Shown here in pieces: positions 17,443 through 26,029 of a stretch of DNA of 64,000 nucleotides; within the stretch, counting starts at the first letter, position 1, and the number at the start of each line of letters is the position of its first letter. The notes under the pieces were generated by a model, which was not told the origin of the DNA, made no database searches, and was given only the letters and a program-made list of their open reading frames with translations. The position numbers were made by a program, and so were the translations under genes. This stretch comes from Agrobacterium tumefaciens str. B6. GTDB lineage: Bacteria > Pseudomonadota > Alphaproteobacteria > Rhizobiales > Rhizobiaceae. The stretch is from contig NZ_LMVK01000034.1 of the NCBI RefSeq assembly GCF_001541315.1, positions 329,431 through 393,430 on the forward strand, read 5' to 3'.

Positions 17443-18690
17443 ATGACGGCGGGTAAAAACTTGACGGTCAATGGCGACCGTCTGTGGGACAGTCTGATGG
17501 ACATGGCGAAAATCGGCCCCGGCATCGCCGGCGGCAATAATCGCCGCACGCTGACGGATGAGGATGCGGAAGGCCGCCGCCTGTTCCAGCGCTGGTGCGA
17601 GGCGGCGGGCCTGACGATGGGCGTCGACCGCATGGGAACCATGTTCGCCACGCGCCCCGGTGAGGACCCGGAGGCTTTGCCGGTCTATATCGGCAGCCAT
17701 CTCGACACCCAGCCGACCGGCGGCAAGTTCGACGGCGTGCTCGGCGTGCTGGCCGGGCTGGAAGTGGTGCGCAGCCTGAACGATCTGAACATCAAGACCA
17801 AACACCCGATCGTCGTCACCAACTGGTCCAATGAGGAAGGCGCGCGCTTCGCGCCCGCCATGCTGGCCTCCGGCGTCTTTGCCGGCATTCACGATCTCGA
17901 TTACGCCTATAGCCGCACCGATACCGACGGCAAGACCTATGGCAACGAACTGAAACGCATCGGCTGGCTGGGCGAAGAAGAGGTGGGCGCACGCAGGATG
18001 CACGCCTATTTCGAATATCATATTGAACAGGGGCCTATCCTCGAAGCGGAAGGCAAACAGATCGGTGTCGTCACCCATGGTCAGGGCCTGTGGTGGCTGG
18101 AAGTGACACTGACCGGCAAGGAGGCGCATACCGGCTCGACGCCGATGGCGATGCGCGTCAATGCCGGCCTAGCTGCCGCCCGCATCCTCGAAAAGGTGCA
18201 GGAAGTGGCGATGGCCCACCAGCCGGGTGCAGTGGCGGGCGTCGGCCAGATGATCTTCACGCCCAATTCCCGCAACGTGCTGCCCGGCAAGGTAGTCTTC
18301 ACCATCGACCTCAGAACCCCCTCACAGGCGAAACTCGACAGCATGCGCGCCATCTTCGAACGCGAGGTGCCCGCAATCGCCGAAGAACTCGGCGTCGGCT
18401 GCTCGATCGAAGCCATCGGCCATTTCGATCCCGTCACTTTCGACGCCGTTCTGGTCGGCCGCGTGCGCGCCGCCGCCGAAAGACTGGGCTACAGCCACAT
18501 GGATATCATCTCCGGCGCCGGCCACGATGCCTGCTGGACGGCGAGGGTCGCCCCCTCCACCATGATCTTCTGCCCCTGCGTGGACGGGCTTTCCCACAAT
18601 GAGGCCGAGGAAATTTCGCCGGAATGGGCAGCAGCCGGCTGCGATGTGCTGCTGCATGCGGTGCTGGAGACTGCGGAGATCGTACAATGA
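17443..18690 (+). CDS. Beta-ureidopropionase / N-carbamoyl amino-acid amidohydrolase (M20 family)
   Basis: A 415-residue zinc amidohydrolase that would convert N-carbamoyl-beta-alanine to beta-alanine, CO2 and ammonia in the reductive pyrimidine pathway. M20 metal-binding features are visible: YIGSHLDTQPTGGKFDGVLG, TNWSNEEGARFAPAM, and SGAGHDACWTARVAP near the C-terminus. The family also contains L-carbamoylases, but coupling to dihydropyrimidinase and a RutR-like regulator favours the pyrimidine role. The stop overlaps the dihydropyrimidinase start by 4 bp. Confidence 0.9.
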   Translation: MTAGKNLTVNGDRLWDSLMDMAKIGPGIAGGNNRRTLTDEDAEGRRLFQRWCEAAGLTMGVDRMGTMFATRPGEDPEALPVYIGSHLDTQPTGGKFDGVLGVLAGLEVVRSLNDLNIKTKHPIVVTNWSNEEGARFAPAMLASGVFAGIHDLDYAYSRTDTDGKTYGNELKRIGWLGEEEVGARRMHAYFEYHIEQGPILEAEGKQIGVVTHGQGLWWLEVTLTGKEAHTGSTPMAMRVNAGLAAARILEKVQEVAMAHQPGAVAGVGQMIFTPNSRNVLPGKVVFTIDLRTPSQAKLDSMRAIFEREVPAIAEELGVGCSIEAIGHFDPVTFDAVLVGRVRAAAERLGYSHMDIISGAGHDACWTARVAPSTMIFCPCVDGLSHNEAEEISPEWAAAGCDVLLHAVLETAEIVQ

Positions 18691-20144
18691 CCGCCACCAT
18701 CATCAAGAACGGCATCATCGTCACCGCCGACCTCACCTACAAGGCCGATGTGAAGATCGAAGGCGGCAGGATCACCGAGATCGGGCCCGATCTGACCGGC
18801 GGCACGGTGCTCGATGCCACGGGATGTTACGTCATGCCCGGCGGCATCGATCCGCATGTGCACCTGGAAATGCCCTTCATGGGCACCTATTCCGCCGATG
18901 ACTTCGAGAGCGGCACGCGGGCGGCCCTTGCCGGTGGCACAACCATGGTGGTGGATTTCTGCCTGCCGGAGCCGGGCCAGTCGCTTCTGGACGCGCTGGC
19001 GCGATGGGACAACAAGGCGACCCGCGCCAATTGCGATTATTCCTTCCACATGGCCGTCACCTGGTGGGGCGAACAGGTCTTCGACGAAATGAAGACGGTG
19101 GTCCGGGAAAAGGGCATAAACTCCTTCAAACACTTCATGGCCTACAAAGGCGCGCTGATGGTGAATGACGACGAGATGTTCGCCTCCTTCTCGCGCTGCG
19201 CCGAGCTTGGCGCCATTCCTTTCGTGCATGCGGAGAACGGCGATATCGTCGCACAGATGCAGGAAAAGCTGATGGCGGAAGGCAATGTCGGACCGGAGGC
19301 GCATGCCTATTCCCGCCCGCCCTCGGTGGAGGGCGAGGCCACCAACCGCGCCATCATCATTGCCGATATGGCCGGTGCGCCGCTTTATGTCGTCCACACC
19401 TCCTGCGAGCAGGCGCATGAAGCGATCCGCCGCGCCCGCCAGAACGGCATGCGGGTCTATGGCGAACCGCTGATTCAGCATCTGATCCTCGATGAAAGCG
19501 AATATGCCAACCCCGACTGGGATCACGCCGCCCGCCGCGTGATGTCGCCGCCCTTCCGCAACCGGCAGCATCAGGACAGCCTCTGGGCGGGTCTTGCTTC
19601 CGGTTCGCTGCAATGCGTGGCGACCGACCATTGCGCCTTCACCACCGAGCAGAAACGCTTCGGCCTCGGCGATTTCCGCAAGATACCGAACGGCACCGGC
19701 GGGCTGGAAGATCGCATGCCGCTGCTCTGGACCCATGGCGTAACCACCGGCCGCCTGACCATGAACGAATTCGTCGCCGTCACCTCCACCAACATCGCCA
19801 AGATCCTCAACATCTATCCGAAAAAGGGCGCGATCCTCGTCGGCAGCGATGCGGATATCGTCGTCTGGGATCCGCAGCTGGAAAAGACCATCAGCGCGGC
19901 AAGCCAGCAATCGGCCATCGATTACAACGTATTCGAAGGGCGGAAGGTCAAAGGCCTGCCGCGCTACACCCTGTCGCGCGGCCTCGTCAGCATCGAGGAG
20001 GCCACCATCGAAACGCAGCCGGGCCACGGCCAGTTCATTGCCCGCGACGCTTATCCAGCCGTCAGCCGGGCGCTTTCCACCTGGAAGGAACTCGTTTCGC
20101 CGCGCAAGGTGGAACGCAGCGGCATTCCGGCATCGGGTGTATGA
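18687..20144 (+). CDS. hydA: Dihydropyrimidinase (D-hydantoinase)
   Basis: A 485-residue cyclic amidohydrolase opening dihydrouracil/dihydrothymine, and often hydantoins. Metal ligands are visible as GGIDPHVHLEMP (His57, His59), the carboxylated lysine in FMAYKGALM (Lys154), VHAENG and TDHCAF. Length is normal for the family. ATG 18687 overlaps the previous stop (ATGA) and the gene ends in the same kind of overlap with the NUDIX gene. With the upstream amidohydrolase it forms the last two steps of reductive pyrimidine degradation; the dehydrogenase (PydA) is not in this window. Confidence 0.92.
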   Translation: MTATIIKNGIIVTADLTYKADVKIEGGRITEIGPDLTGGTVLDATGCYVMPGGIDPHVHLEMPFMGTYSADDFESGTRAALAGGTTMVVDFCLPEPGQSLLDALARWDNKATRANCDYSFHMAVTWWGEQVFDEMKTVVREKGINSFKHFMAYKGALMVNDDEMFASFSRCAELGAIPFVHAENGDIVAQMQEKLMAEGNVGPEAHAYSRPPSVEGEATNRAIIIADMAGAPLYVVHTSCEQAHEAIRRARQNGMRVYGEPLIQHLILDESEYANPDWDHAARRVMSPPFRNRQHQDSLWAGLASGSLQCVATDHCAFTTEQKRFGLGDFRKIPNGTGGLEDRMPLLWTHGVTTGRLTMNEFVAVTSTNIAKILNIYPKKGAILVGSDADIVVWDPQLEKTISAASQQSAIDYNVFEGRKVKGLPRYTLSRGLVSIEEATIETQPGHGQFIARDAYPAVSRALSTWKELVSPRKVERSGIPASGV

Positions 20145-20584
20145 CCGTGAGCGCTGAGCCGAAACGCGAAATCGTCATCGCCGCAGCCGTTCTGCTCAAC
20201 GAGCGGCGGCAGATGCTTGTCGTGCGCAAGCGCGGCACCACGCAGTTCATGCAGCCGGGCGGCAAGATCGATCCTGGCGAAACGCCGGAACAGGCGCTTC
20301 ACCGCGAACTTGCCGAGGAAATCGGCCTGACGCTTCCCGAAAATGCCGTGCGTTACGAGGGCGTCTTTCGCGAGGAAGCCGCCAATGAAACCGGTGCCGA
20401 TGTCGTCGCCCATGCCTTCATCGCAAGGCTTTATGCCGATGTCACACCGCAGGCGGAGATAGAGGAAGTGCGCTGGCTCGATCTCGACCGCCACCCCGGC
20501 GTGATGATCGCCAGGCTTACGGAAACCCAAATGCTGCCGCTGGCGCGCGCGGTGCTCACGGAAAGCGACAAACAGCCAAGATGA
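20141..20584 (+). CDS. NUDIX hydrolase
   Basis: A 147-residue NUDIX protein. The catalytic box is complete: GKIDPGETPEQALHRELAEE, then IGL. It begins with IVIAAAVLLNERRQMLVVRK, as in MutT-like enzymes acting on nucleoside diphosphates linked to another group. It overlaps both neighbours by 4 bp, so it is firmly part of the pyrimidine operon. Its substrate is unknown; removal of a damaged or non-canonical pyrimidine nucleotide is a reasonable guess. Confidence 0.9.
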   Translation: MTVSAEPKREIVIAAAVLLNERRQMLVVRKRGTTQFMQPGGKIDPGETPEQALHRELAEEIGLTLPENAVRYEGVFREEAANETGADVVAHAFIARLYADVTPQAEIEEVRWLDLDRHPGVMIARLTETQMLPLARAVLTESDKQPR

Positions 20585-21375
20585 ACCAGGCCTCTCCCTA
20601 TTCCGTCGTTTCCGCCAGAAAACTGGGCCTCACCTTCGAAACGGGGGATGGCCCGGTCCATGCATTGTCCGATGTCGATCTGGATGTGGGAAAGGGCGAT
20701 TTCGTCTCCTTCATCGGCCCTTCCGGCTGCGGCAAGACCACTTTCCTGCGGGTCATCGCCGATCTTGAAAAACACACATCCGGCGAGATCACCGTCAACG
20801 GCACCACACCGGAAAACGCCCGCAAAGACCGCTCCTATGGCTATGTCTTTCAGGCCGCCGCGCTTTATCCATGGCGCAGCATCGAAAAGAACATCGCCCT
20901 TCCGCTTGAAATCATGGGCTATGGCAAGGCGGAACAGCGCGAGCGCATCGACCGCACGCTCGATCTCGTCAACCTCAACGGTTTCGGCAAGAAATACCCC
21001 TGGCAGCTCTCGGGCGGCATGCAGCAGCGCGCCTCCATCGCCCGCGCGCTCGCCTTCGATGCCGACCTGCTGCTGATGGACGAGCCTTTCGGGGCGCTGG
21101 ATGAGATCGTCCGCGATCACCTGAACGAACAGCTGCTGAAGCTGTGGGACAGGACCGGCAAGACCATCTGTTTCGTCACCCATTCCATCCCGGAAGCCGT
21201 CTATCTCTCGACCAAAATCGTCGTCATGTCGCCGCGGCCGGGCCGGGTTACGGATGTGATCACATCGACGCTGCCACGGGAAAGGCCGCTCGATATTCGC
21301 GAGACACCGGAATTTCTGGCGATTGCGCATCGGGTGCGTGAGGGGCTGAAGGCGGGGCATAGTTATGAGGGGTGA
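20581..21375 (+). CDS. ABC transporter ATP-binding protein (SsuB/TauB/NMT1-type importer)
   Basis: A 264-residue ATPase with Walker A GPSGCGKTTF, Q-loop YVFQAAALYPWRSIEKN, signature LSGGMQQRASIARAL, Walker B LLLMDEPFGALDE and the H-loop FVTHSIPEAVYLS. The sequence fits ATPases of nitrate/sulfonate/taurine and thiamine-precursor importers. Start overlaps the NUDIX stop. The partner permeases follow after a 327 bp gap filled by repeats. Confidence 0.92.
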   Translation: MNQASPYSVVSARKLGLTFETGDGPVHALSDVDLDVGKGDFVSFIGPSGCGKTTFLRVIADLEKHTSGEITVNGTTPENARKDRSYGYVFQAAALYPWRSIEKNIALPLEIMGYGKAEQRERIDRTLDLVNLNGFGKKYPWQLSGGMQQRASIARALAFDADLLLMDEPFGALDEIVRDHLNEQLLKLWDRTGKTICFVTHSIPEAVYLSTKIVVMSPRPGRVTDVITSTLPRERPLDIRETPEFLAIAHRVREGLKAGHSYEG

Positions 21376-21702
21376 GGTCTTTTGCCAAGTTGACCCATAT
21401 GGCGAGAGGTTGCCACGCGTTTCTTCTCCCCGCCGGGGAGAAGGTGGCGTAAAGCGCCGGATGAGGGGGCACCCTCTCCGCATATCGCTACCCTCGCCCC
21501 CTCATCCCGCTGCCGCGACCTTCTCCCCCTTGGGGAGAAGGCGGCAGGAGGCCCTACCACCGCTCCATTCGCAAGCGTTGAGATGGGCGAGACCCAACCG
21601 CGAGTCGATCTCCCCCCTTGAGGGGGAGATGTCCGGCAGGACAGAGGGGGGTAAGCCGCACCCACGGAGTAAGCGTAAATTCCACCCACAGAGGGCTCCC
21701 CA
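21376..21702. other. Repeat-filled gap inside the pyrimidine operon
   Basis: This 327 bp gap separates the ATPase from its permease. Most of it is mosaic palindromic repeat (21421-21665). No gene is supported; a GGCTCCCCA sequence lies just before the next ATG. Confidence 0.7.
21421..21665. repeat. RIME-like mosaic repeat, type A joined to type B
   Basis: The first part (21421-21543) starts TTCTTCTCCCCGCCGGGGAG and ends with the matching inverted copy, with GATGAGGGGGC and GCCCCCTCATC in between. The second part (to 21665) carries ATCTCCCCCCTTGAGGGGGA and a GGCAGGACAGAGGGGG tail. Copies of the first kind recur at 29437 and 55342, and of the second at 46297 and 63801. The design matches rhizobial intergenic mosaic elements. 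Confidence 0.85.
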
Positions 21703-22578
21703 ATGACCCTCCTCCGCCACCGCATCCTCCCCATCCTCACCGTCCTCCTCGCCATCCTCATCCTCTGGCACCTCGCCGTCATCTACCTCAACATGCCCTT
21801 TGCCCGCGACCAGGCCACCCGCGCCGGTCAAACGCCAAGCTTCTCCGAACTCCTGCCGCAAACCTTCGCGCAGGAACGTCCGGTCCTTCCCGCCCCGCAC
21901 CAGATCGTCGCGGAACTCTGGGACACCACCGTCAACAAGGCCATCACCTCCAAGCGCAGCCTGATCTACCACGCCGGCGTCACGCTCTCCGCCACCCTGC
22001 TGGGTTTCGCCATCGGCGCTGTCCTCGGCATCCTGCTCGCCGTCGCGATCATTCATAACCGCGCCATGGACCGCTCCGTCATGCCGTGGATCATCGCCAG
22101 CCAGACCATCCCGATCCTCGCCATCGCGCCGATGATCATCGTCGTCCTGAATTCCATCGGCATTTCCGGGCTGTTGCCCAAGGCGCTGATTTCCACATAT
22201 CTCTCCTTCTTCCCCATCGTCGTCGGCATGGTGAAGGGCCTCAGAAGCCCGGAAACCCTCCAGCTCGACCTGATGCACACCTATAATGCCTCACCGGCGC
22301 AGATCTTCTGGAAGCTGCGCTGGCCCTCGGCGCTGCCCTATCTCTTCACCTCGCTGAAGATCGCCATCGCCATTGCGCTGGTCGGCGCCATCGTCGGCGA
22401 ATTGCCGACAGGGGCTGTCGCCGGGCTCGGCGCGCGCCTGCTTTCCGGCTCCTATTACGGCCAGACGGTGCAGATATGGGCGGCCCTGTTCATGGCCGCC
22501 GGCGTCGCGGCCCTGCTGGTGTCGATCATCGGCATCGCCCACGCAGCCGTCCTCAAGAGAATGGGAGCCCGGCCATGA
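21703..22578 (+). CDS. ABC transporter permease (NMT1/THI5-type importer)
   Basis: A 291-residue inner-membrane permease of the BPD_transp_1 family. It has about six hydrophobic segments, a long periplasmic insert after the first (residues 30-75), and the EAA-type loop SPETLQLDLMHTYNASPAQIFWKLRWPSALPYLFT. Its stop overlaps the next permease start by 4 bp, so the two form a heterodimeric channel. Confidence 0.88.
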   Translation: MTLLRHRILPILTVLLAILILWHLAVIYLNMPFARDQATRAGQTPSFSELLPQTFAQERPVLPAPHQIVAELWDTTVNKAITSKRSLIYHAGVTLSATLLGFAIGAVLGILLAVAIIHNRAMDRSVMPWIIASQTIPILAIAPMIIVVLNSIGISGLLPKALISTYLSFFPIVVGMVKGLRSPETLQLDLMHTYNASPAQIFWKLRWPSALPYLFTSLKIAIAIALVGAIVGELPTGAVAGLGARLLSGSYYGQTVQIWAALFMAAGVAALLVSIIGIAHAAVLKRMGARP

Positions 22579-23447
22579 CGAATCCCTTCTGGTTTTCTGG
22601 CGCGATCCTGTTCTGGCTTGCCGCCTGGGCCTTCAACGAATGGCTGGTGCGCCACAGCTTCTCGTCACCGGCGGCAAAGCGCATGAGCCGCATGGCAGTG
22701 CCACTCCTCTTCGGGCTGGCCATTCTCGCCTTGTGGGAAGGCGTGGTGCGCGGTTTTGCCGTGCCGCCAATCCTCTTGCCGGCACCGAGCGCCATTCTTG
22801 CCCGCCTTCTCACATCCCTGCCGATCCTCTGGGCCGATTTCCGCCAGACCTTCCTCAAATCGGTGCTGACAGGTTATGTGCTCGGCTGCGGTCTTGGCTT
22901 CATCGTCGCCATCCTCATCGACCGGTCTCCCTTCCTCCAGCGTGGGCTGCTGCCCATCGGCAATTTCGTCTCCGCTCTGCCTGTTGTCGGCATCGCGCCG
23001 ATCATGGTCATGTGGTTCGGTTTCGACTGGCAGTCGAAAGTGGCTGTCGTCGTCATCATGACGTTTTTCCCCATGCTGGTGAACACGGTTCAGGGGCTTG
23101 CCGCTTCCAGCCACATGGAACGCGACCTGATGCGCACCTATGCCGCCGGCTGGGGACAGACGTTGATAAAACTGCGCCTGCCCGCCGCCTGGCCTTTCAT
23201 CTTCAACGCGCTGAAGATCAATTCCACGCTGGCGCTGATCGGCGCCATCGTCGCGGAATTTTTCGGCACGCCGATCGTCGGCATGGGTTTCCGCATCTCG
23301 GCGGAAATGGGCCGCAGCAATGTCGATATGGTCTGGGCCGAAATCGCGGTCGCCGCGCTTGCAGGCTCTGGCTTTTACGGTCTGGTGGCGCTCGCGGAGC
23401 GTGCCGTCACCTTCTGGCATCCGTCCGTCCGTGGGGGACGAACGTAA
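22575..23447 (+). CDS. ABC transporter permease (NMT1/THI5-type importer)
   Basis: A 290-residue permease starting MTNPFWFSGAILFWLAAWAF at ATG 22575. It has six hydrophobic segments and the coupling loop SSHMERDLMRTYAAGWGQTLIKLRLPAAWPFIF. It is the second subunit of the importer encoded by this operon; the binding protein gene follows 21 bp downstream. Confidence 0.9.
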   Translation: MTNPFWFSGAILFWLAAWAFNEWLVRHSFSSPAAKRMSRMAVPLLFGLAILALWEGVVRGFAVPPILLPAPSAILARLLTSLPILWADFRQTFLKSVLTGYVLGCGLGFIVAILIDRSPFLQRGLLPIGNFVSALPVVGIAPIMVMWFGFDWQSKVAVVVIMTFFPMLVNTVQGLAASSHMERDLMRTYAAGWGQTLIKLRLPAAWPFIFNALKINSTLALIGAIVAEFFGTPIVGMGFRISAEMGRSNVDMVWAEIAVAALAGSGFYGLVALAERAVTFWHPSVRGGRT

Positions 23448-23468
23448 ATAACGAAAAAGGGAACAGCG

Positions 23469-24461
23469 ATGAAAATGAAACTTGCATCCATGCTTCTTGC
23501 CGGCGCGTCACTTCTGACGGCGGTGAGCGCCGAGGCCGCCGACAAGATCACCCTGCAGCTGAAATGGGTCACCCAGGCGCAATTCGCCGGTTATTACGTC
23601 GCCAAGGACAAGGGCTTTTATGAAGCCGAAGGCCTCGATGTCGATATCAAGCCCGGCGGCCCTGATATTGCGCCGGCGCAGGTTCTGGCCGGCGGCGGCG
23701 CGGATGTCATCGTCGACTGGATGCCCTCGGCACTTGCCACCCGCGAAAAGGGTGTTCCGCTCGTCAACATCGCCCAGCCGTTCAAATCGTCAGGCATGAT
23801 GCTGACCTGCCTGAAAGAAACCGGCATCACCAAGCCGGAAGATTTCAAGGGCAAGACGCTCGGCGTCTGGTTCTTCGGCAACGAATACCCGTTCCTGTCG
23901 TGGATGGCGCACCTGAAAATCCCGACCACCGGCAGTGCGGATGGCGTCACGGTTTTGAAGCAGGGCTTCAACGTCGATCCGCTGCTGCAAAAGCAGGCCG
24001 CCTGCATTTCCACCATGACCTATAATGAATATTGGCAGGTCATCGATGCCGGCATCAAGCCGGAGGAACTCGTCACCTTCAAATACGAGGCGGAAGGCGT
24101 GGCAACGCTGGAGGACGGGCTTTACGTTCTCGAAGACAAGCTCAAGGACGCCAAATTCAAGGAAGACATGGTCAAATTTGTCCGCGCTTCCATGAAGGGC
24201 TGGAAATGGGCGGAAGAAAACCCAGACGATGCCGCCGATATCGTTCTTGAAAACGATGCTTCGGGCGCTCAGACCGAAAAGCACCAGAAGCGCATGATGG
24301 GCGAGGTCGCCAAGCTGACGGCCGGCTCGAAGGGCGCGCTGGACAAGGCGGATTACGAGCGCACCGTCAAGACGCTGCTCGGCGGCGGCTCCGATCCTGT
24401 CATCACCAAGGAGCCGACAGGCGCCTACACCACCGAAATCACCGATGCGGCGCTGAAGTAG
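23469..24461 (+). CDS. NMT1/THI5-like periplasmic substrate-binding protein
   Basis: A 330-residue exported binding protein with signal peptide MKMKLASMLLAGASLLTAVS...AEA. The mature start DKITLQLKWVTQAQFAGYYV is the hallmark of the NMT1/THI5 family, whose members bind pyrimidine precursors of thiamine, riboflavin-like compounds or other small heterocycles. As the last gene of an operon for pyrimidine degradation it most likely captures a pyrimidine-related compound. The exact ligand is inference. Confidence 0.9.
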   Translation: MKMKLASMLLAGASLLTAVSAEAADKITLQLKWVTQAQFAGYYVAKDKGFYEAEGLDVDIKPGGPDIAPAQVLAGGGADVIVDWMPSALATREKGVPLVNIAQPFKSSGMMLTCLKETGITKPEDFKGKTLGVWFFGNEYPFLSWMAHLKIPTTGSADGVTVLKQGFNVDPLLQKQAACISTMTYNEYWQVIDAGIKPEELVTFKYEAEGVATLEDGLYVLEDKLKDAKFKEDMVKFVRASMKGWKWAEENPDDAADIVLENDASGAQTEKHQKRMMGEVAKLTAGSKGALDKADYERTVKTLLGGGSDPVITKEPTGAYTTEITDAALK

Positions 24462-24484
24462 TCGAATTTACCCTGGATGCATGG

Positions 24485-24513
24485 AACGCGCGGCACCGTC
24501 CGCGCGTTTTTTT
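24485..24513 (+). terminator. Rho-independent terminator of pyrimidine operon
   Basis: Perfect arms AACGCGCGG and CCGCGCGTT with a 6-base loop, followed by a run of T, 23 bp after the binding-protein stop codon. Confidence 0.92.
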
Positions 24514-24822
24514 CACTAGTAACCCTTTTGATGAATTACAATATCCCGACCTATACAAAAATGTATATCAACCATCGCGGCTATGCGGATTGATTTGTAC
24601 GACAACAAGAATTACAGTCCCGCCCACAAGACTGCCAAATTTGATCTTGTAAAGAAAGCACTCGGCAAAGGTGCTTGAGATTCGCGTTGAGGGGCGTTTG
24701 AATCGGGAGGATCGAAAAGGAAGTATTGTGATCCCTTGTTTCACATTCGCTATCGCATGACCTTCTAATATATGCCGCAAGGCTGCAGGACATGCGATCG
24801 AATATTGCGCGAGCCAAGACAC
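24514..24822. other. Promoter region of RND efflux operon
   Basis: About 310 bp without a supported gene before the efflux pair. It contains a small inverted repeat, AAGCAC and GTGCTT at 24656-24676, which could be an operator. No regulator gene lies next to the pump, and no promoter can be assigned with confidence. Confidence 0.5.
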
Positions 24823-26016
24823 ATGCAGCATAAAGTCACGTTTAACCGCTTTGTATTCCTTCTTCTTTCCGCAACGGCGCTCCCCCTTTCCGCAGCAGCC
24901 GAGGGAGAGGCGCAGGCACCGGTCAAACAGCAGAACCTGCCTTCCATCGTCGTCGCACATGCCGCAAAACGCGATCTCGTGGACCGTATCATCGCGACAG
25001 GCACGATCCGCCCCGTGGACGAAATCTACGTCCAGCCGCTGGTCGATGGCCTGTCGATCGACACGCTGAACGTTGATATCGGCGACAGGGTGGAAGCGAA
25101 TGCGGTTCTGGCCGTGCTTTCTTCCGACAGCCTCATCCTGCAGAAAAGCCAGCTGGAAGCCAACAAGGCAAAGGCAGAAGCTGCCGTCGCCCAGGCCAAG
25201 GCGCAGGTGCTGGAAGCCGAAGCGAGCGCGAGCGACGCGAACCGCCAGCGCGACCGCGCCGCAAAGCTCGGCCAGAGCGGCTCCGGTTCGGTTTCGCAGG
25301 TGGAACAGACCCAGGCACAGGCCGAAGTGGCCGCCGCCAAGCTCAACGCCGCCCGCCAGGCCGTCTCCGCCGGCGAGGCCGACATCAAGGTGGTTGACGC
25401 CCAGATCGCCGACATTGATCTGAAGCTGACGCGCACCGGTGTAAAAACCCCAGTCACCGGTATCGTCTCGGCCAAGAACGCCAAGGTCGGCGCGATTGCC
25501 AGCGGCGCCGGAAACCCGCTTTTCACCGTCATCAAGGACGGCGCGATCGAACTCGTCGCCGATCTGTCCGAGACCGATATCCAGAAGGTGAAGGTCGGCC
25601 AGAAAGCTTATTTGACGGTTGCCGGCGGAGCTGAGAAAATAGAGGGCAAGGTGCGCCTCGTTTCGCCCACCGTCGATCCGACGACGCGCCTCGGTTCCGT
25701 GCATGTCGTTCTGCCCGAAAACAGCCCGGCGCGCTCGGGCATGTATGCCAGCGCGGCGATCATCGTCGAGGAGACGAATGCGCTCGCTTTGCCGCTGTCG
25801 GCCGTCACCTCCGGGCGCGAAGGCTCGACCACCCGCAAGGTGGAAGGCGATATCGTCAAGCAGGTGAAGATCGAGACCGGCATTGAAGACGGCGGTTTTA
25901 TCGAGATTGTCAGCGGTCTTGCCGCTGGAGACAAGGTTGTCGAGAAAGCTGGAGCATTCGTGCGTGATGGTGACCGGATAAGACCGGTGGAAGCCCCTGC
26001 GGCTGTGTCCAACTGA
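24823..26016 (+). CDS. RND efflux periplasmic adaptor (membrane fusion protein)
   Basis: A 397-residue HlyD/AcrA-type adaptor. ATG 24823 gives a signal peptide (FVFLLLSATALPLSAAAEG). The barrel-sandwich halves are visible (VQPLVDGLSIDTLNVDIGDRVEANAVLAVL and KTPVTGIVSAKNAKVGAIASG) around an Ala/Lys-rich coiled hairpin. The frame is open 17 codons upstream, but those lack a signal. The RND pump gene follows 13 bp downstream. No outer-membrane channel gene is present here. Confidence 0.9.
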   Translation: MQHKVTFNRFVFLLLSATALPLSAAAEGEAQAPVKQQNLPSIVVAHAAKRDLVDRIIATGTIRPVDEIYVQPLVDGLSIDTLNVDIGDRVEANAVLAVLSSDSLILQKSQLEANKAKAEAAVAQAKAQVLEAEASASDANRQRDRAAKLGQSGSGSVSQVEQTQAQAEVAAAKLNAARQAVSAGEADIKVVDAQIADIDLKLTRTGVKTPVTGIVSAKNAKVGAIASGAGNPLFTVIKDGAIELVADLSETDIQKVKVGQKAYLTVAGGAEKIEGKVRLVSPTVDPTTRLGSVHVVLPENSPARSGMYASAAIIVEETNALALPLSAVTSGREGSTTRKVEGDIVKQVKIETGIEDGGFIEIVSGLAAGDKVVEKAGAFVRDGDRIRPVEAPAAVSN

Positions 26017-26029
26017 CTGAGGGAATGAA

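Noticed and set aside
17463..17482. GACGGTC/GACCGTC inverted repeat just after the beta-ureidopropionase start
   Set aside because: It lies within coding sequence and does not match the RutR consensus as well as the site at 17318; probably chance.
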